Below, one piece after another: positions 39,854 to 49,067 of a stretch of DNA of 64,000 nt (its first letter is position 1; every line of letters starts with the position of its first letter). Both the position numbers and the translations under genes were made by a program. Below the pieces are notes generated by a model. It ran no database searches. It was not told where the DNA came from and saw nothing but the letters and a program-made list of their open reading frames with translations. Source of the stretch: Gemmobacter serpentinus (GTDB taxonomy: Bacteria > Pseudomonadota > Alphaproteobacteria > Rhodobacterales > Rhodobacteraceae); contig NZ_WCHR01000019.1 in the NCBI RefSeq assembly GCF_008973825.1, forward strand, positions 1 to 64,000, read 5' to 3'.

Positions 39854-40593
39854 CCATCCTGACCGGCGACTGCCGCGAAGAAATGCCCTGGCACGCTCCC
39901 TACGACATGATCCTCGCCGATCCGCCCTATGGCGACACCTCGCTCGCCTGGGACCGGCGCGTCGAGGGCTGGGTCGCGCTGGCGCGCGCCGCCCTCAAGC
40001 CGACCGGCTCGCTCTGGGTTTTCGGTTCACTTCGTTCCTTCATGGCGACCGCCGACCACTTCGCCAATGCGGGTCTGCGCATCGCGCAGGAGGTGATCTG
40101 GGAGAAGCAGAACGGCACCGGCTTTCACAATGATCGCTTCAAGCGGGTGCATGAGCTGGCCGTCCAGTTCTATCCGGCAGAGACCGCCTGGCGCGACATC
40201 TACAACGACGTCCAGACCACGCCCGACGCAACGGCCCGCACGGTGCGGCGCAAGCAGCGTCCACCCCATACCGGCCAGATCGACGCCGGCCATTACATTA
40301 GCCATGACGGCGGACCGCGCCTCATGCGCTCGGTCATCTACCTGCGCAACTGCCACGGCCGCGCCATCCATCCGACCGAGAAACCGTCGGCGCTCCTGGA
40401 AATCCTGATCCGCACGAGCTGCCCGGAAGGCGGACTTGTCGGTGACTGGTTCGCCGGTTCCGGCGCAGCCGGGGAAGCCTGTCGGCTTTCCGGCCGGAGC
40501 TATCTCGGCTGCGAGATCGACGCCGACATGGCCGATCTCGCCCGCGCCCGCATCGCCACCGTGCTGCCGTTCCATGACGGAGCCCCGTCATGA
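39850..40593 (+). CDS. DNA methyltransferase, adenine/cytosine-N type
   Basis: The 247-residue protein has catalytic DPPY (residues 24-27, LADPPYGDTSLAWD), a central GSLWVFGSLRSFM strand and C-terminal motif I DWFAGSGAAGEAC with HPTEKP before it: the beta-class order of N6-adenine/N4-cytosine methylases. No restriction enzyme is encoded nearby, so it is an orphan methylase. Likely roles are protection of ICE DNA from restriction or regulation of replication from the adjacent origin. Part of a tight run of 4-nt overlaps (parA, methylase, RHH, DUF2840, traF). Confidence 0.92.
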   Translation: MTILTGDCREEMPWHAPYDMILADPPYGDTSLAWDRRVEGWVALARAALKPTGSLWVFGSLRSFMATADHFANAGLRIAQEVIWEKQNGTGFHNDRFKRVHELAVQFYPAETAWRDIYNDVQTTPDATARTVRRKQRPPHTGQIDAGHYISHDGGPRLMRSVIYLRNCHGRAIHPTEKPSALLEILIRTSCPEGGLVGDWFAGSGAAGEACRLSGRSYLGCEIDADMADLARARIATVLPFHDGAPS

Positions 40594-40844
40594 CGGCCGG
40601 CACGGACAAGCGCGGCTTCGCTACGCGCCCAGCCGATCCCGATGGCTGGATCAAGGCTGGCGATGGACGGCCAGCGCGCGATGGCGCCGCAGCCGCCCAT
40701 TCCGCCCGGCTGACGATCGACATCACGCCCGAGCTTCGCGGGCGGATCAAGATCGCCGCGTTCGGGCGCGGCACCACCGTCGCGGACATGCTGCGTGACC
40801 TGCTTGCGCGCGAGTTTCCCGACACAGCGGGAGACCGCCCATGA
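40590..40844 (+). CDS. Ribbon-helix-helix protein
   Basis: The 84-residue protein has a disordered N-terminus and a C-terminal RHH unit RLTIDITPELRGRIKIAAFGRGTTVADMLRDLLAREF. Similar short proteins accompany ParA in alphaproteobacterial plasmids, which would make it a ParG-like centromere-binding or regulatory protein. Overlaps both neighbours by 4 nt. Confidence 0.75.
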   Translation: MTAGTDKRGFATRPADPDGWIKAGDGRPARDGAAAAHSARLTIDITPELRGRIKIAAFGRGTTVADMLRDLLAREFPDTAGDRP

Positions 40845-41326
40845 TCGGTATCGATGCCCATGATGGCGATCTGACCCGCGTGGAACTGACCTGGGTGGAG
40901 GGCAGGACCGAATACTGGATCAGGTTCGGCCATGAGGCGGGAACGCAGATCCTCGACCGCAACCGGCGCGTCGTTTCTTTCGGTCCTGGTTCGGTGTTCG
41001 CGTTCGTCCGCTGGGCGGCGAACGACCACGGCACGATCATTTCGCGCCTCGACATCCTGCGCGCGGTTGCGCCGGGCGAATCCTATCAGACGCTGCCCTT
41101 CGTCCGTCCGGGCGGCGAAATCCTGCTGAAGATCGAAGGCTGGCCGAAGGTTGAGGCCGTCCTTCGCCATGTCGACGGGATCGAGGCCATTGGCGTCGAT
41201 CCCGCCCAGGTCGATCCCGATCACTGGCGGCATGTCGCCCACTGGATGAACGCAGGCGAAGCGCCGCGTCCTTACACCGCCGAGCGCCATCAGGCATGGC
41301 TCCGGCGCCGGGAGATCGCCCCATGA
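40841..41326 (+). CDS. DUF2840 protein
   Basis: The 161-residue protein fits DUF2840: LTRVELTWVEGRTEYWIRFGHEAGTQILDRNRRVVSF, WAANDHGTIISRLDILRA, and a His-rich C-terminal DPDHWRHVAHWMNAGEAPRPYTAERH. The family is found only in conjugative modules between parA and traF; its function is not known. Coupled to both neighbours by 4-nt overlaps. Confidence 0.85.
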   Translation: MIGIDAHDGDLTRVELTWVEGRTEYWIRFGHEAGTQILDRNRRVVSFGPGSVFAFVRWAANDHGTIISRLDILRAVAPGESYQTLPFVRPGGEILLKIEGWPKVEAVLRHVDGIEAIGVDPAQVDPDHWRHVAHWMNAGEAPRPYTAERHQAWLRRREIAP

Positions 41327-41868
41327 CGCGCTTTCGCTATGTCATGGTGACGGCGGCGGCCACGCTGGGGATCGCCATCGCCGGATTCGTTCCGACCGCG
41401 CCAAGGCTGCTCTGGAACGCATCGGCCAGCGTGCCGATCGGGTTCTACACCGTCGCGCCCGCTGATCGGATCGAGATGCCCGATCTGGTCGCCGTCATGC
41501 CACCTGAGCCGTTCGCGTCCTACATGGTGGACCGCGGCTACGTCGCGCGCGACGTGCCGCTTCTGAAGCGCGTGATCGGCCTGCCCGGACAGCGCGTCTG
41601 CCGCGCCGGCCGCGCCATCGCCGTCGATGGTGTTCCGCTCGGCGAAGCACGCGACCGCGACAGCCTCGGCCGAGACCTGCCGGTCTGGCAGGGCTGCCGC
41701 GTCATCGCCGAGGGCGAAGTCTTCCTGATGAACCCGGACGTCGGCGACAGCCTCGACGGCCGCTATTTCGGCCCGTTCCCCGCCTCGGCGGTGATCGGCC
41801 GCGCGATCCCGCTTTTCACCGACGAAGACGGCGATGGCCGCTTTGTCTGGCGCGCGCCGATGCGGTGA
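41323..41868 (+). CDS. traF: Conjugative S26 signal peptidase TraF
   Basis: The 181-residue protein has an N-terminal membrane anchor (VMVTAAATLGIAIAGFVP), the catalytic Ser in ASASVPIGFY and the general-base Lys in LLKRVIGLPGQRVC, as in RP4 TraF. TraF trims and cyclises the TrbC pilin, so it works with the trb operon further right. Start overlaps the DUF2840 stop. Confidence 0.93.
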   Translation: MTRFRYVMVTAAATLGIAIAGFVPTAPRLLWNASASVPIGFYTVAPADRIEMPDLVAVMPPEPFASYMVDRGYVARDVPLLKRVIGLPGQRVCRAGRAIAVDGVPLGEARDRDSLGRDLPVWQGCRVIAEGEVFLMNPDVGDSLDGRYFGPFPASAVIGRAIPLFTDEDGDGRFVWRAPMR

Positions 41869-41936
41869 CGGCGCGTCCGCTGCGGGGCGTGCGAACGGCC
41901 CGCGTCTTCTCCACCGCATAGCAAAGGAAACCTCCC

Positions 41937-42272
41937 ATGGCACAGATCGGCCAATTTACCCGCACCCCGTCCGGCTATTCCGGGCATGTCCGCACCCTCA
42001 CGCTCGACGCGGAGTTGACCTTCGTTCCAGCAGAGAACGCCGAGGCGGAGAATGCGCCCGCCTACCGCATCCACCTCGGCGACGAGGACGGACCGGAAGT
42101 CGGCGCGGGCTGGAAACATTCCGGGGAACGCGCCGGGCCGTTCGTTTCGGTCCTGCTCGACGATCCCGTCTTCCAGCAGCCGATCCGCGCCCGCCTGTTC
42201 CAGGCGGACGAGGACGGACGCGACTGGGGCTTGCACTGGACCCGCCAAAAGAAGCGCGACGAGCAGGAATGA
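41937..42272 (+). CDS. DUF736 protein
   Basis: The 111-residue protein is a clear DUF736 member: MAQIGQFTRTPSGYSGHVRTL, ELTFVPAE, APAYRIHLGDEDGPEVGAGW, VSVLLDDPVFQQPIRARLFQ. DUF736 proteins are small, soluble and restricted to conjugative elements; some have been proposed as DNA-binding. Preceded by AAAGGAAAC. The next gene overlaps its stop. Confidence 0.9.
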   Translation: MAQIGQFTRTPSGYSGHVRTLTLDAELTFVPAENAEAENAPAYRIHLGDEDGPEVGAGWKHSGERAGPFVSVLLDDPVFQQPIRARLFQADEDGRDWGLHWTRQKKRDEQE

Positions 42273-43039
42273 CCATGCTCATCTCCTGCATTCGTCTCGC
42301 CTCCGGGAGATACGGCGTCCGCCGCCGCATCATCCTCTCTCTTCTTTCCGGCCTGTTCGTTTCAGCCATCACCACGCCGCCCGTCCTAGCCCAAGCTGCG
42401 ATGCCCGGTCATGTGGTTGCCGCGCATCCGCACGACGCCCACATTGCGGAAGCCTCGCAACGCTTCGGCATCCCGACGACATGGATCATCGCCGTGATGC
42501 GCACTGAGAGCGCGGGCGACGTGCGCGCAATTTCGTCCGCCGGTGCGATGGGACTGATGCAGGTCATGCCCGACACCTGGGCGGATCTGCGCATCCGCCA
42601 TGCTCTCGGCCGCGACCCCTTCGAGCCGCGCGACAACATCCTCGCGGGCACGGCCTATCTCCGCGAGATGTGGGATCGCTACGGCAATGTGGCCGCGATG
42701 CTCGCGGCCTACAATGCCGGTCCCGGCCGTTACGACGAATACCGCGCGACGGCTCGTCCGCTTCCGGCCGAGACACGCGCCTACGTCGCCGCGCTGACAC
42801 CGATCCTGCTCGGCGAGCGACCGTCGGGGGGCAGCTCGTCGGTTGTTCCACCGCTCGATTGGCGCGAGGCGGCGATCTTCGTGGCGGGAGAAATCGGCGC
42901 TACCGCTTCCGATCCGGCTTCACCCGACCCCACGCCTCGCGACGCCCCTTCATTCGTCCCGGCAGCACCGGAAACGCTCACGGCCTTGCAGCCGGAGGGG
43001 CTGTTCGTCGCTCGCAGTGCCGGTGAGGACCAGCCATGA
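42269..43039 (+). CDS. Conjugation lytic transglycosylase
   Basis: The 256-residue protein has an N-terminal signal sequence (LSLLSGLFVSAITTPPVLAQA) and an SLT domain: ASQRFGIPTTWIIAVMRTESAGDVRAISSAGAMGLMQVMPDTW with catalytic Glu in RTES, and AAYNAGPGRYDEY. It cleaves peptidoglycan to let the secretion channel assemble, as VirB1 does. C-terminal 80 residues are low-complexity. The start at 42269 (or the Met two codons on) overlaps the DUF736 stop. Confidence 0.92.
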   Translation: MTMLISCIRLASGRYGVRRRIILSLLSGLFVSAITTPPVLAQAAMPGHVVAAHPHDAHIAEASQRFGIPTTWIIAVMRTESAGDVRAISSAGAMGLMQVMPDTWADLRIRHALGRDPFEPRDNILAGTAYLREMWDRYGNVAAMLAAYNAGPGRYDEYRATARPLPAETRAYVAALTPILLGERPSGGSSSVVPPLDWREAAIFVAGEIGATASDPASPDPTPRDAPSFVPAAPETLTALQPEGLFVARSAGEDQP

Positions 43040-43282
43040 GCGGCTCCGTGCGGTTTCGCATCCTGTCGACCGCTGGCGTGTCATGGAGGGCGCGGGGGGT
43101 GGCGGCAGGCACCACGACCGGAAGATGGCAGGATAAAAGCGCGCACGGTGCGGCTCGGTCGGTCGGTTGTTTTTGTTCATGTTTTCGGCGCGTTCCGCAC
43201 CGTGCCGCGCATTCGCGCACCGTGCGCCTCGCGCCCATCCTCCTGAATTTCCTTACTGTCTTGCACCGTGCGGGGCTGTGTC
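43040..43282 (+). other. oriT: Candidate oriT with GCACCGTGC boxes
   Basis: The 243-base gap directly before the relaxase gene contains four copies of GCACCGTGC: one inverted (43143-43151) and three direct (43197-43205, 43217-43225, 43263-43271). The first two sit in 11-bp inverted arms GCACGGTGCGG and CCGCACCGTGC around a T-rich loop (TTGTTTTTGTTCATGTTTTC). CATCCTG at 43059-43065 matches the MOBP-type nic consensus ATCCTG. An 85-residue frame over the region has no family character and is rejected. Confidence 0.6.
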
Positions 43283-45022
43283 ATGTCCGATGAACACGAG
43301 TTCCGCATAAGGCCGGGGCGCATCCGCTCGACCCGCGCTCAGCAGACCCGGCCCTTCATCGCGCAGGCGCTCGCCGCCGCGAAGAAGGCCGGCGGTGGCG
43401 TCTCTCGATCCGGCCGCGTGACTTCCGGCAATCGCTCCCGCTTCGGGCGCGGCCAGCGCGCCAGCGTCCAGGCCAATCGTCTCATCACCACCCGCACACG
43501 CGGCGCCGTCGTCAAGGCGCGCGTGGTGCGCAACATGGCATGGTCCGCGCCGCTCGGAACGCATCTCGATTATCTCCGCCGTGACGGCGTGACCCGAGAT
43601 GGCGAGAAGGCACGGCTGTTCGGGCCGGGAACGGAGGATGCCGATGGTCGCGCCTTCGCGGAGCGGTGCGGCGATGACCGGCATCATTTCCGGTTCATCG
43701 TCTCGCCCGACGACGCGCCGGATATTTCCGACCTCCGATCATTCACGCGCGATCTTGTCGGCCAGATGGAAAAGGATCTCGGGACGCGCCTCGACTGGGT
43801 GGCGGTCGATCACTGGAACACCGCGCATCCGCATGTCCATCTGATCGTGCGCGGTGTTCGCGACGATGGGCAGGACCTCGTGATCTCCCGCGACTACATC
43901 AAGGAGGGGATGCGGGACCGGGCGCGCGATCTCATCACCCAGGAGCTGGGGCCGCGCACCGATCTCGACATTCACCGTGCGCTAGAGGCCCAGATCGAGG
44001 CGGAACGCTGGACCCAGCTCGACCGGCAGCTTGTCCGTGATGCGGGAAAATCCGGCATCGTCGATCTTGCCCCGCTCGCCAGCCGACCGCAGGACGAGTT
44101 CCATACGCTGAAGGTCGGGCGGCTGCGCACCCTCGAAATCCTCGGCGTCGCCGGGCAGATCGGCCATTCGCAATGGTTCATCAAGCCCGAGGCCGAGACG
44201 GTCTTGCGCGAACTCGGCGAGCGCGGCGACATCATCAAGCGCATGCACCGTGCCCTGATCGCGCGCGGCATCGAACGCGGCTCGGCCAGCTATGTCCTCG
44301 CCGGCGAAAGCCTCGACGTTCCCGTCATCGGCCGCCTGGTCGAGCGCGGCCTTGACGACGAGTTGAAGGGCACGGCCTATGCCGTCGTCGATGGCGTCGA
44401 CGGACGCACCCACCACATCAAGCTCCCTCATCTCGATGCCGCCGGTGACAGCCCGCCCGGCTCAATCGTCGAGTTGCGCGCCTATGAAGATGCGCAAGGT
44501 GCGCGCCGCGTCGCGCTCGCTGTCCGCTCCGATCTTGATCTCGGTGCGCAGGTGGGGGCCTCGGGCGCGACCTGGCTCGACCGCCAGGCCATCGCCCGCG
44601 AGCCGGTTCCTCTCTCGGATAGCGGCTTCGGCGCCGAGGTCCGTCAGGCACTGGACGAGCGGGCGGAGCATCTGATCGGCGAGGATCTCGCGGAGCGGCA
44701 AGGCGGGCGCGTCGTCTTCGCTCGCCGGCTATTGAACACGCTGCGCAGGCGCGAACTCGACAGTCTCGGCGAGAAGCTCGCGGCCGAGACCGGCATGTCC
44801 TTCGAGCGCGCCGCCAGCGGCGAATATGTCGCCGGCTCCTATCGCCAGCGCTTCGCGCTCGCCTCAGGCCGCTTCGCCATGATCGACGATGGCCTCGGCT
44901 TCCAGCTCGTGCCCTGGTCGCCCTCCATTGAGAAGCAGATCGGCCGTCACGTCTCCGGCATCGCCCGCGACGACGGCGGTGTCGATTGGGACTTCGGGCG
45001 CAAGCGCGGCCTCGGCCTCTGA
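43283..45022 (+). CDS. VirD2-like relaxase with DUF3363
   Basis: The 579-residue protein is the conjugative relaxase. A basic N-terminus (RRGRVTSGNRSRFGRGQ type) precedes the relaxase core: MAWSAPLGTHLDYLRRDGV, FIVSPDDAPDISDLRSFTRDLVGQMEKDLGTRLDWVAVDHWN and the metal-binding HPHVHLIVRG near residue 183. The rest is DUF3363, as in the relaxases of related ICEs. It nicks oriT and is transferred covalently bound to DNA. Start at 43283 taken; an upstream GTG at 43268 would overlap a GCACCGTGC box. Confidence 0.95.
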   Translation: MSDEHEFRIRPGRIRSTRAQQTRPFIAQALAAAKKAGGGVSRSGRVTSGNRSRFGRGQRASVQANRLITTRTRGAVVKARVVRNMAWSAPLGTHLDYLRRDGVTRDGEKARLFGPGTEDADGRAFAERCGDDRHHFRFIVSPDDAPDISDLRSFTRDLVGQMEKDLGTRLDWVAVDHWNTAHPHVHLIVRGVRDDGQDLVISRDYIKEGMRDRARDLITQELGPRTDLDIHRALEAQIEAERWTQLDRQLVRDAGKSGIVDLAPLASRPQDEFHTLKVGRLRTLEILGVAGQIGHSQWFIKPEAETVLRELGERGDIIKRMHRALIARGIERGSASYVLAGESLDVPVIGRLVERGLDDELKGTAYAVVDGVDGRTHHIKLPHLDAAGDSPPGSIVELRAYEDAQGARRVALAVRSDLDLGAQVGASGATWLDRQAIAREPVPLSDSGFGAEVRQALDERAEHLIGEDLAERQGGRVVFARRLLNTLRRRELDSLGEKLAAETGMSFERAASGEYVAGSYRQRFALASGRFAMIDDGLGFQLVPWSPSIEKQIGRHVSGIARDDGGVDWDFGRKRGLGL

Positions 45023-45047
45023 CCTCAATCGGAAAGGAACCAACCCC

Positions 45048-47033
45048 ATGTCCGCCACCAAGATCCTCTGGGGACAGATCAGCGTCGTCTTCCTCATCAT
45101 CCTCGCCACCACCTGGGGCGCCACCCAATATGTCGCCTGGAGCCTTGCCTATCAGGCGCAACTCGGGCCGCCCTGGTTCGAGCTGTTCGGCACCCCGATC
45201 TACTATCCGCCCGCACTCTTCTGGTGGTGGTATTTCTATGAAGCCTATGCGCCGCCGATCTTCGCCAAGGGCGGGATCATCGCGGCCTCGGGCGGCTTCA
45301 TCGCCATCGCGGTCGCCATCGGCATGTCAGTCTGGCGCGCGCGCGAGGCGAAGAACGTCGCCACCTATGGCTCGGCGCGATGGGCGGAGAAACCCGAGGT
45401 GAAGGCGGCCGGCCTGCTCGATCCCGATGGTGTCGTCCTTGGCCGGTATGATCGCGAGTATCTGCGCCATGATGGACCGGAGCATGTGCTGTGCTTTGCC
45501 CCGACACGTTCGGGCAAGGGCGTCGGCCTGGTGGTGCCGACGCTGTTGACCTGGCCCGGCTCGGCCATCGTCCACGACATCAAGGGCGAGAACTGGCAGC
45601 TTACCTCGGGTTTCCGGGCACGCCATGGCCGCGTGCTGCTCTTCGACCCAACCAACCCAAAGTCCTCGGCCTACAATCCGCTGCTCGAGGTGCGCCGCGG
45701 CGAGTGGGAGGTGCGCGACGTCCAGAACATTGCCGACATCCTCGTCGACCCCGAAGGCTCGTTGGACAAAAGGAATCACTGGGAAAAAACCAGCCATTCG
45801 CTCCTCGTCGGCGCCATCCTTCATGTCCTCTATGCGGAGCCCGACAAGACCCTCGCCGGCGTGGCACGATTCCTCTCCGATCCGAAGCGCCCGGTGGATT
45901 CCACCCTGCGCGCCATGATGGAAACCGCGCATCTCGGTGACGCAGGACCGCACCCCGTCATCGCCAGCGCCGCGCGGGAGCTGCGCAACAAATCCGAGAA
46001 CGAGCGGTCCGGCGTGTTGTCGACGGCGATGTCGTTTCTCGGCCTCTATCGAGATCCGGTCGTGGCCGAGGTCACGCGCCGCTCAGACTGGCGCATCAGC
46101 GACATTGTGGGAGGCGATCAGCCGACCACGCTCTACCTCGTCGTGCCGCCCTCCGACATCAACCGCACCAAGCCCTTGATGCGACTGCTGCTGAATCAGG
46201 TCGGCCGCCGCCTGACCGAGGATCTGCAGGCGAACACGGGGCGGCATCGGCTGCTCTTGATGCTCGACGAGTTTCCGGCGTTGGGCAGGCTCGACTTCTT
46301 CGAGACGGCCCTGGCCTTCATGGCGGGCTATGGTCTCAAGAGCTTCCTGATCGCGCAGTCGCTGAACCAGATCGAGAAAGCCTATGGCCCGAACAACTCT
46401 ATCCTCGACAACTGCCATGTGCGGGTGAGCTTTGCGACGAATGACGAACGCACCGCCAAGCGAGTCTCGGACGCGCTCGGCACTGCTACCGAGATGAAGG
46501 CGATGAAGAACTACGCCGGGCACCGGCTGTCGCCCTGGCTCGGGCACCTCATGGTTTCGCGCTCGGAAACCGCCCGCCAGTTGCTGACGCCGGGCGAGAT
46601 CATGCAGCTTCCCCCGCATGAGGAGATCGTCATGGTGGCGGGCATCCCCCCGATCCGGGCGACGAAGGCGCGCTACTACGAGGACGCCCGGTTTCGCGAG
46701 CGTGTTCTGTCACCACCTGAATTGCAGCGCCCTGAGGGAGCCCGGCCCGACGACTGGACCACGCTTCCGCTCCCGGCGCGGCCGGAAGCCGCCGTGGATG
46801 AGGACAACCCCACGACGGATGACGAGGATACGACCGAATCCGAACGCCGCTTGCAGCCAGAACTCAGCCGGGTGAAGCCGGTGGAGAAGAAAAAGCCCAT
46901 CGAGAACGAGTTTGAGTTCGCCCCGCCCGATGATGTCGACGAGGAGGCTGTCCAGAACCGGCGGATGATCCGGCAGGTCCAGGGGATTGCCCGGCAGGTT
47001 GCCATGGACCCGAACGACGGCATGGACCTATAG
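45048..47033 (+). CDS. traG: Type IV coupling protein TraG/VirD4
   Basis: The 661-residue protein has two N-terminal membrane helices (QISVVFLIILATTWGATQYVAW; ASGGFIAIAVAIGMSVW), Walker A FAPTRSGKGVGLVVPT near residue 150, and Walker B LLMLDEFPALGRL near residue 402 with the following GLKSFLIAQSLNQIEKAYG. It links the relaxosome to the Trb channel. Start follows AAAGGAACC. It is followed within 5 bp by copG. Confidence 0.97.
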   Translation: MSATKILWGQISVVFLIILATTWGATQYVAWSLAYQAQLGPPWFELFGTPIYYPPALFWWWYFYEAYAPPIFAKGGIIAASGGFIAIAVAIGMSVWRAREAKNVATYGSARWAEKPEVKAAGLLDPDGVVLGRYDREYLRHDGPEHVLCFAPTRSGKGVGLVVPTLLTWPGSAIVHDIKGENWQLTSGFRARHGRVLLFDPTNPKSSAYNPLLEVRRGEWEVRDVQNIADILVDPEGSLDKRNHWEKTSHSLLVGAILHVLYAEPDKTLAGVARFLSDPKRPVDSTLRAMMETAHLGDAGPHPVIASAARELRNKSENERSGVLSTAMSFLGLYRDPVVAEVTRRSDWRISDIVGGDQPTTLYLVVPPSDINRTKPLMRLLLNQVGRRLTEDLQANTGRHRLLLMLDEFPALGRLDFFETALAFMAGYGLKSFLIAQSLNQIEKAYGPNNSILDNCHVRVSFATNDERTAKRVSDALGTATEMKAMKNYAGHRLSPWLGHLMVSRSETARQLLTPGEIMQLPPHEEIVMVAGIPPIRATKARYYEDARFRERVLSPPELQRPEGARPDDWTTLPLPARPEAAVDEDNPTTDDEDTTESERRLQPELSRVKPVEKKKPIENEFEFAPPDDVDEEAVQNRRMIRQVQGIARQVAMDPNDGMDL

Positions 47034-47037
47034 GACC

Positions 47038-47466
47038 ATGATGCAACGCAAGAAGAAATCAAAGGTCACGATCTATCTCGATCCAGACCTCACTGCGGCG
47101 CTGGCCGACTTCGCCGCACGCCGGGATCGGTCGCAATCCATGATCGCCGAGGCTGCCATCGCATCCTTCGTGTCGCCGGATGATGCTGAGCGCCGCGAGG
47201 CGATCGTCGCCAAGCGACTCGACCAGATCGACCGCCGCATGACGCGGGTAGAGCGTGATGTCGGCATCGCCGTCGAGAGCCTGGCGGTATTCATTCGTTT
47301 CTGGCTGATGACGACGCCAGCCTTGCCCGAGCCGGCGGCAAAGGCGGCAAAGGCCAAATCGGCCGAGCGATACGAGGCGTTCATCACTGCGCTCGGCCGA
47401 CGCCTCGCACAGGGACCGAAGCTGCGGCAGGAGATTACCGAGGATGTAGCGGCAGCGGACGAATAG
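47038..47466 (+). CDS. CopG-family RHH regulator
   Basis: The 142-residue protein starts with a ribbon-helix-helix (KKKSKVTIYLDPDLTAALADFAARRDRSQSMIAEAAIASF) and continues with a helical C-terminal part. In this ICE family a copG gene normally lies between traG and trbB and is thought to regulate transfer genes. Here a 3.5-kb cargo separates it from trbB. Confidence 0.88.
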   Translation: MMQRKKKSKVTIYLDPDLTAALADFAARRDRSQSMIAEAAIASFVSPDDAERREAIVAKRLDQIDRRMTRVERDVGIAVESLAVFIRFWLMTTPALPEPAAKAAKAKSAERYEAFITALGRRLAQGPKLRQEITEDVAAADE

Positions 47467-47567
47467 ATCGTCAGGCGGAGTGCTTGCATTAATGCCGATC
47501 CCGTAAACTGCTTTTTCGCGGCGATGGCGCGACGGAGGCGAACGCTACAACTATCGCAAAACCGTTC

Positions 47568-48128
47568 TTAGGGCACGATCCAGCGTCCTTCCCAGCCGTG
47601 GAGCCCTTGCCTAAAGCTGCATCGCCTGTGCGGCTCCGAGGAAAGATCCAATCGTTCCACATGGCTTATGACGATCTCGACCAGGCAGAACCGCGCATAG
47701 GCGGTCGCCGGATCGCTATCGTCGGTTTCCATTTCATTCGGCGAGGCCAGCACTGTCCCCGGCGGCAGTGCCGACCGAAAGAGGATATGTGTATGCGGGC
47801 GCAGCGCGTTCCAGAAGTCCCGCCGCCTCGTCTCGTCTTCGATGATCTCCGCCCGACCGTCGATGCGCAGTTGAACGACCCTCTCATTGTCGAAGCCGGC
47901 AAGCGATACGCACGGATTGGCCGTGATCTCCCGAACCTTGGGCGAACGCAGGTCGGTGATGAAGGACAGACTCGTAGATGCCTCGTTGAAGCTGCGCAGC
48001 ACGATGGTTCGGATCTTCGGCGCACCGTCCTCGCCGACGGTCGCGAGTTGCATCAGCGTAAAGGGCGTTCGCTGTTTGACCGCATCGGCCAGCACCAGCC
48101 AGACATCATGGAGCAATGCCTGCTTCAT
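47568..48128 (-). CDS. PNPOx-like flavin-binding protein
   Basis: The 186-residue protein starts at 48128; upstream in-frame sequence is antisense to the transporter gene. It shows the split-barrel pattern of pyridoxamine-phosphate-oxidase-like proteins (MQLATVGEDGAPKIRTIVLRSFNEASTSLSFITDLRSPKVREITANP and RVVQLRIDGRAEIIED). It matches the Alr4036-type group with FMN or B6-related binding. Co-transcribed with the EamA transporter (4-nt overlap). Substrate unknown. Confidence 0.75.
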   Translation of the reverse strand: MKQALLHDVWLVLADAVKQRTPFTLMQLATVGEDGAPKIRTIVLRSFNEASTSLSFITDLRSPKVREITANPCVSLAGFDNERVVQLRIDGRAEIIEDETRRRDFWNALRPHTHILFRSALPPGTVLASPNEMETDDSDPATAYARFCLVEIVISHVERLDLSSEPHRRCSFRQGLHGWEGRWIVP

Positions 48129-49063
48129 GGTGCTTTTCCGGCAGGAGCAAGGCCGACACCGGCATCTGGCTCGACCTCCGGTGCCACCTTCCGCGACCCG
48201 AACTGAAGCAGAGCGACCCCCGCGAGGATGAGGCACATCGCCAGGTAGCCGATCAGCTGGATCGCCTCGCCGACGAACACGACGCCGATCACCAGGGCCA
48301 CGACCGGAGGAATGTAGGTAACGCTCGAAGCCGCCAGCGCACCGAGGTTTTCGACGATGTGATAATAGGCGACATAGGCAAGGCCGGTTCCGCAGAGGCC
48401 AAGACCGATGACAAGGCCGATCCAGGCCCGGTCGTCGGCGAAGACCGCGCCAATCCCCTCGACCGGGATCACCATGAACAGCAGAAGCATTGCGATGCCG
48501 ATCTGGTAGGTCGTCAAGGCGGCGGCTGGCAGCTTCAGCGGGCTGACGAATTTTCTGGCATAGACGAAGGAGCAACCGACGCTGAAGGTGCCCGCGATCA
48601 TCCAGGCGACCCCTGCCATCTCGATGTCGCCACCGACCGACCACGGCTGCGCGATCAGCAACACGCCGAGAAAGCCGAGGGCGACGCCGACCGCCTTTGT
48701 CGCCGTGATGCGTTCCTCGCGCAGGAAAAGGAAAGCGCAGACGAAGGTGAAGAGCGGGATCGCCCCGCTCAGCATTCCGGCGATGCTCGACGGCAGCAAG
48801 GCCGTGCCCTTGGCGAAGGCGAAATAGTAAAGCGCGGTCGCCACCAGCGCCATGACCGCGAAATGATGCACATGACGGGCATGGCTCCATCGCAGTTCGC
48901 CCCGAGACAGCGCGAACAGAAAAACAGGGAGGAAGCCGAAGACCACGCGCAGCAGCGTGATCTGAGCCGGCGTGATGTATTCCGCTGCCCATTTGACGAA
49001 GATGAAATTGCTTCCCCAGATGAATCCGAGGAAGCAGAAGGCAAGCCAGGCGGTTTTCTTCAT
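48125..49063 (-). CDS. EamA/DMT-family transporter
   Basis: The 312-residue protein starts at Met 49063 (an extension to 49150 overlaps the SDR gene). It has ten hydrophobic segments in two repeats, e.g. WLAFCFLGFIWGSNFIFVKWA and GVAWMIAGTFSVGCSFVYARKFV, typical of the drug/metabolite transporter family. Together with the PNPOx-like and SDR proteins it forms a three-gene minus-strand operon. A role in export of a metabolite, perhaps vitamin B6- or amino-acid-like, is possible given the GcvA/PdxR-like neighbours, but unproven. Confidence 0.88.
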   Translation of the reverse strand: MKKTAWLAFCFLGFIWGSNFIFVKWAAEYITPAQITLLRVVFGFLPVFLFALSRGELRWSHARHVHHFAVMALVATALYYFAFAKGTALLPSSIAGMLSGAIPLFTFVCAFLFLREERITATKAVGVALGFLGVLLIAQPWSVGGDIEMAGVAWMIAGTFSVGCSFVYARKFVSPLKLPAAALTTYQIGIAMLLLFMVIPVEGIGAVFADDRAWIGLVIGLGLCGTGLAYVAYYHIVENLGALAASSVTYIPPVVALVIGVVFVGEAIQLIGYLAMCLILAGVALLQFGSRKVAPEVEPDAGVGLAPAGKAP

Positions 49064-49067
49064 GGGC

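Noticed and set aside
43036-43293. 85-codon frame over the gap before the relaxase
   Set aside because: It is full of oriT-like repeats, has Arg/Ser-rich shadow composition and no recognisable domain.
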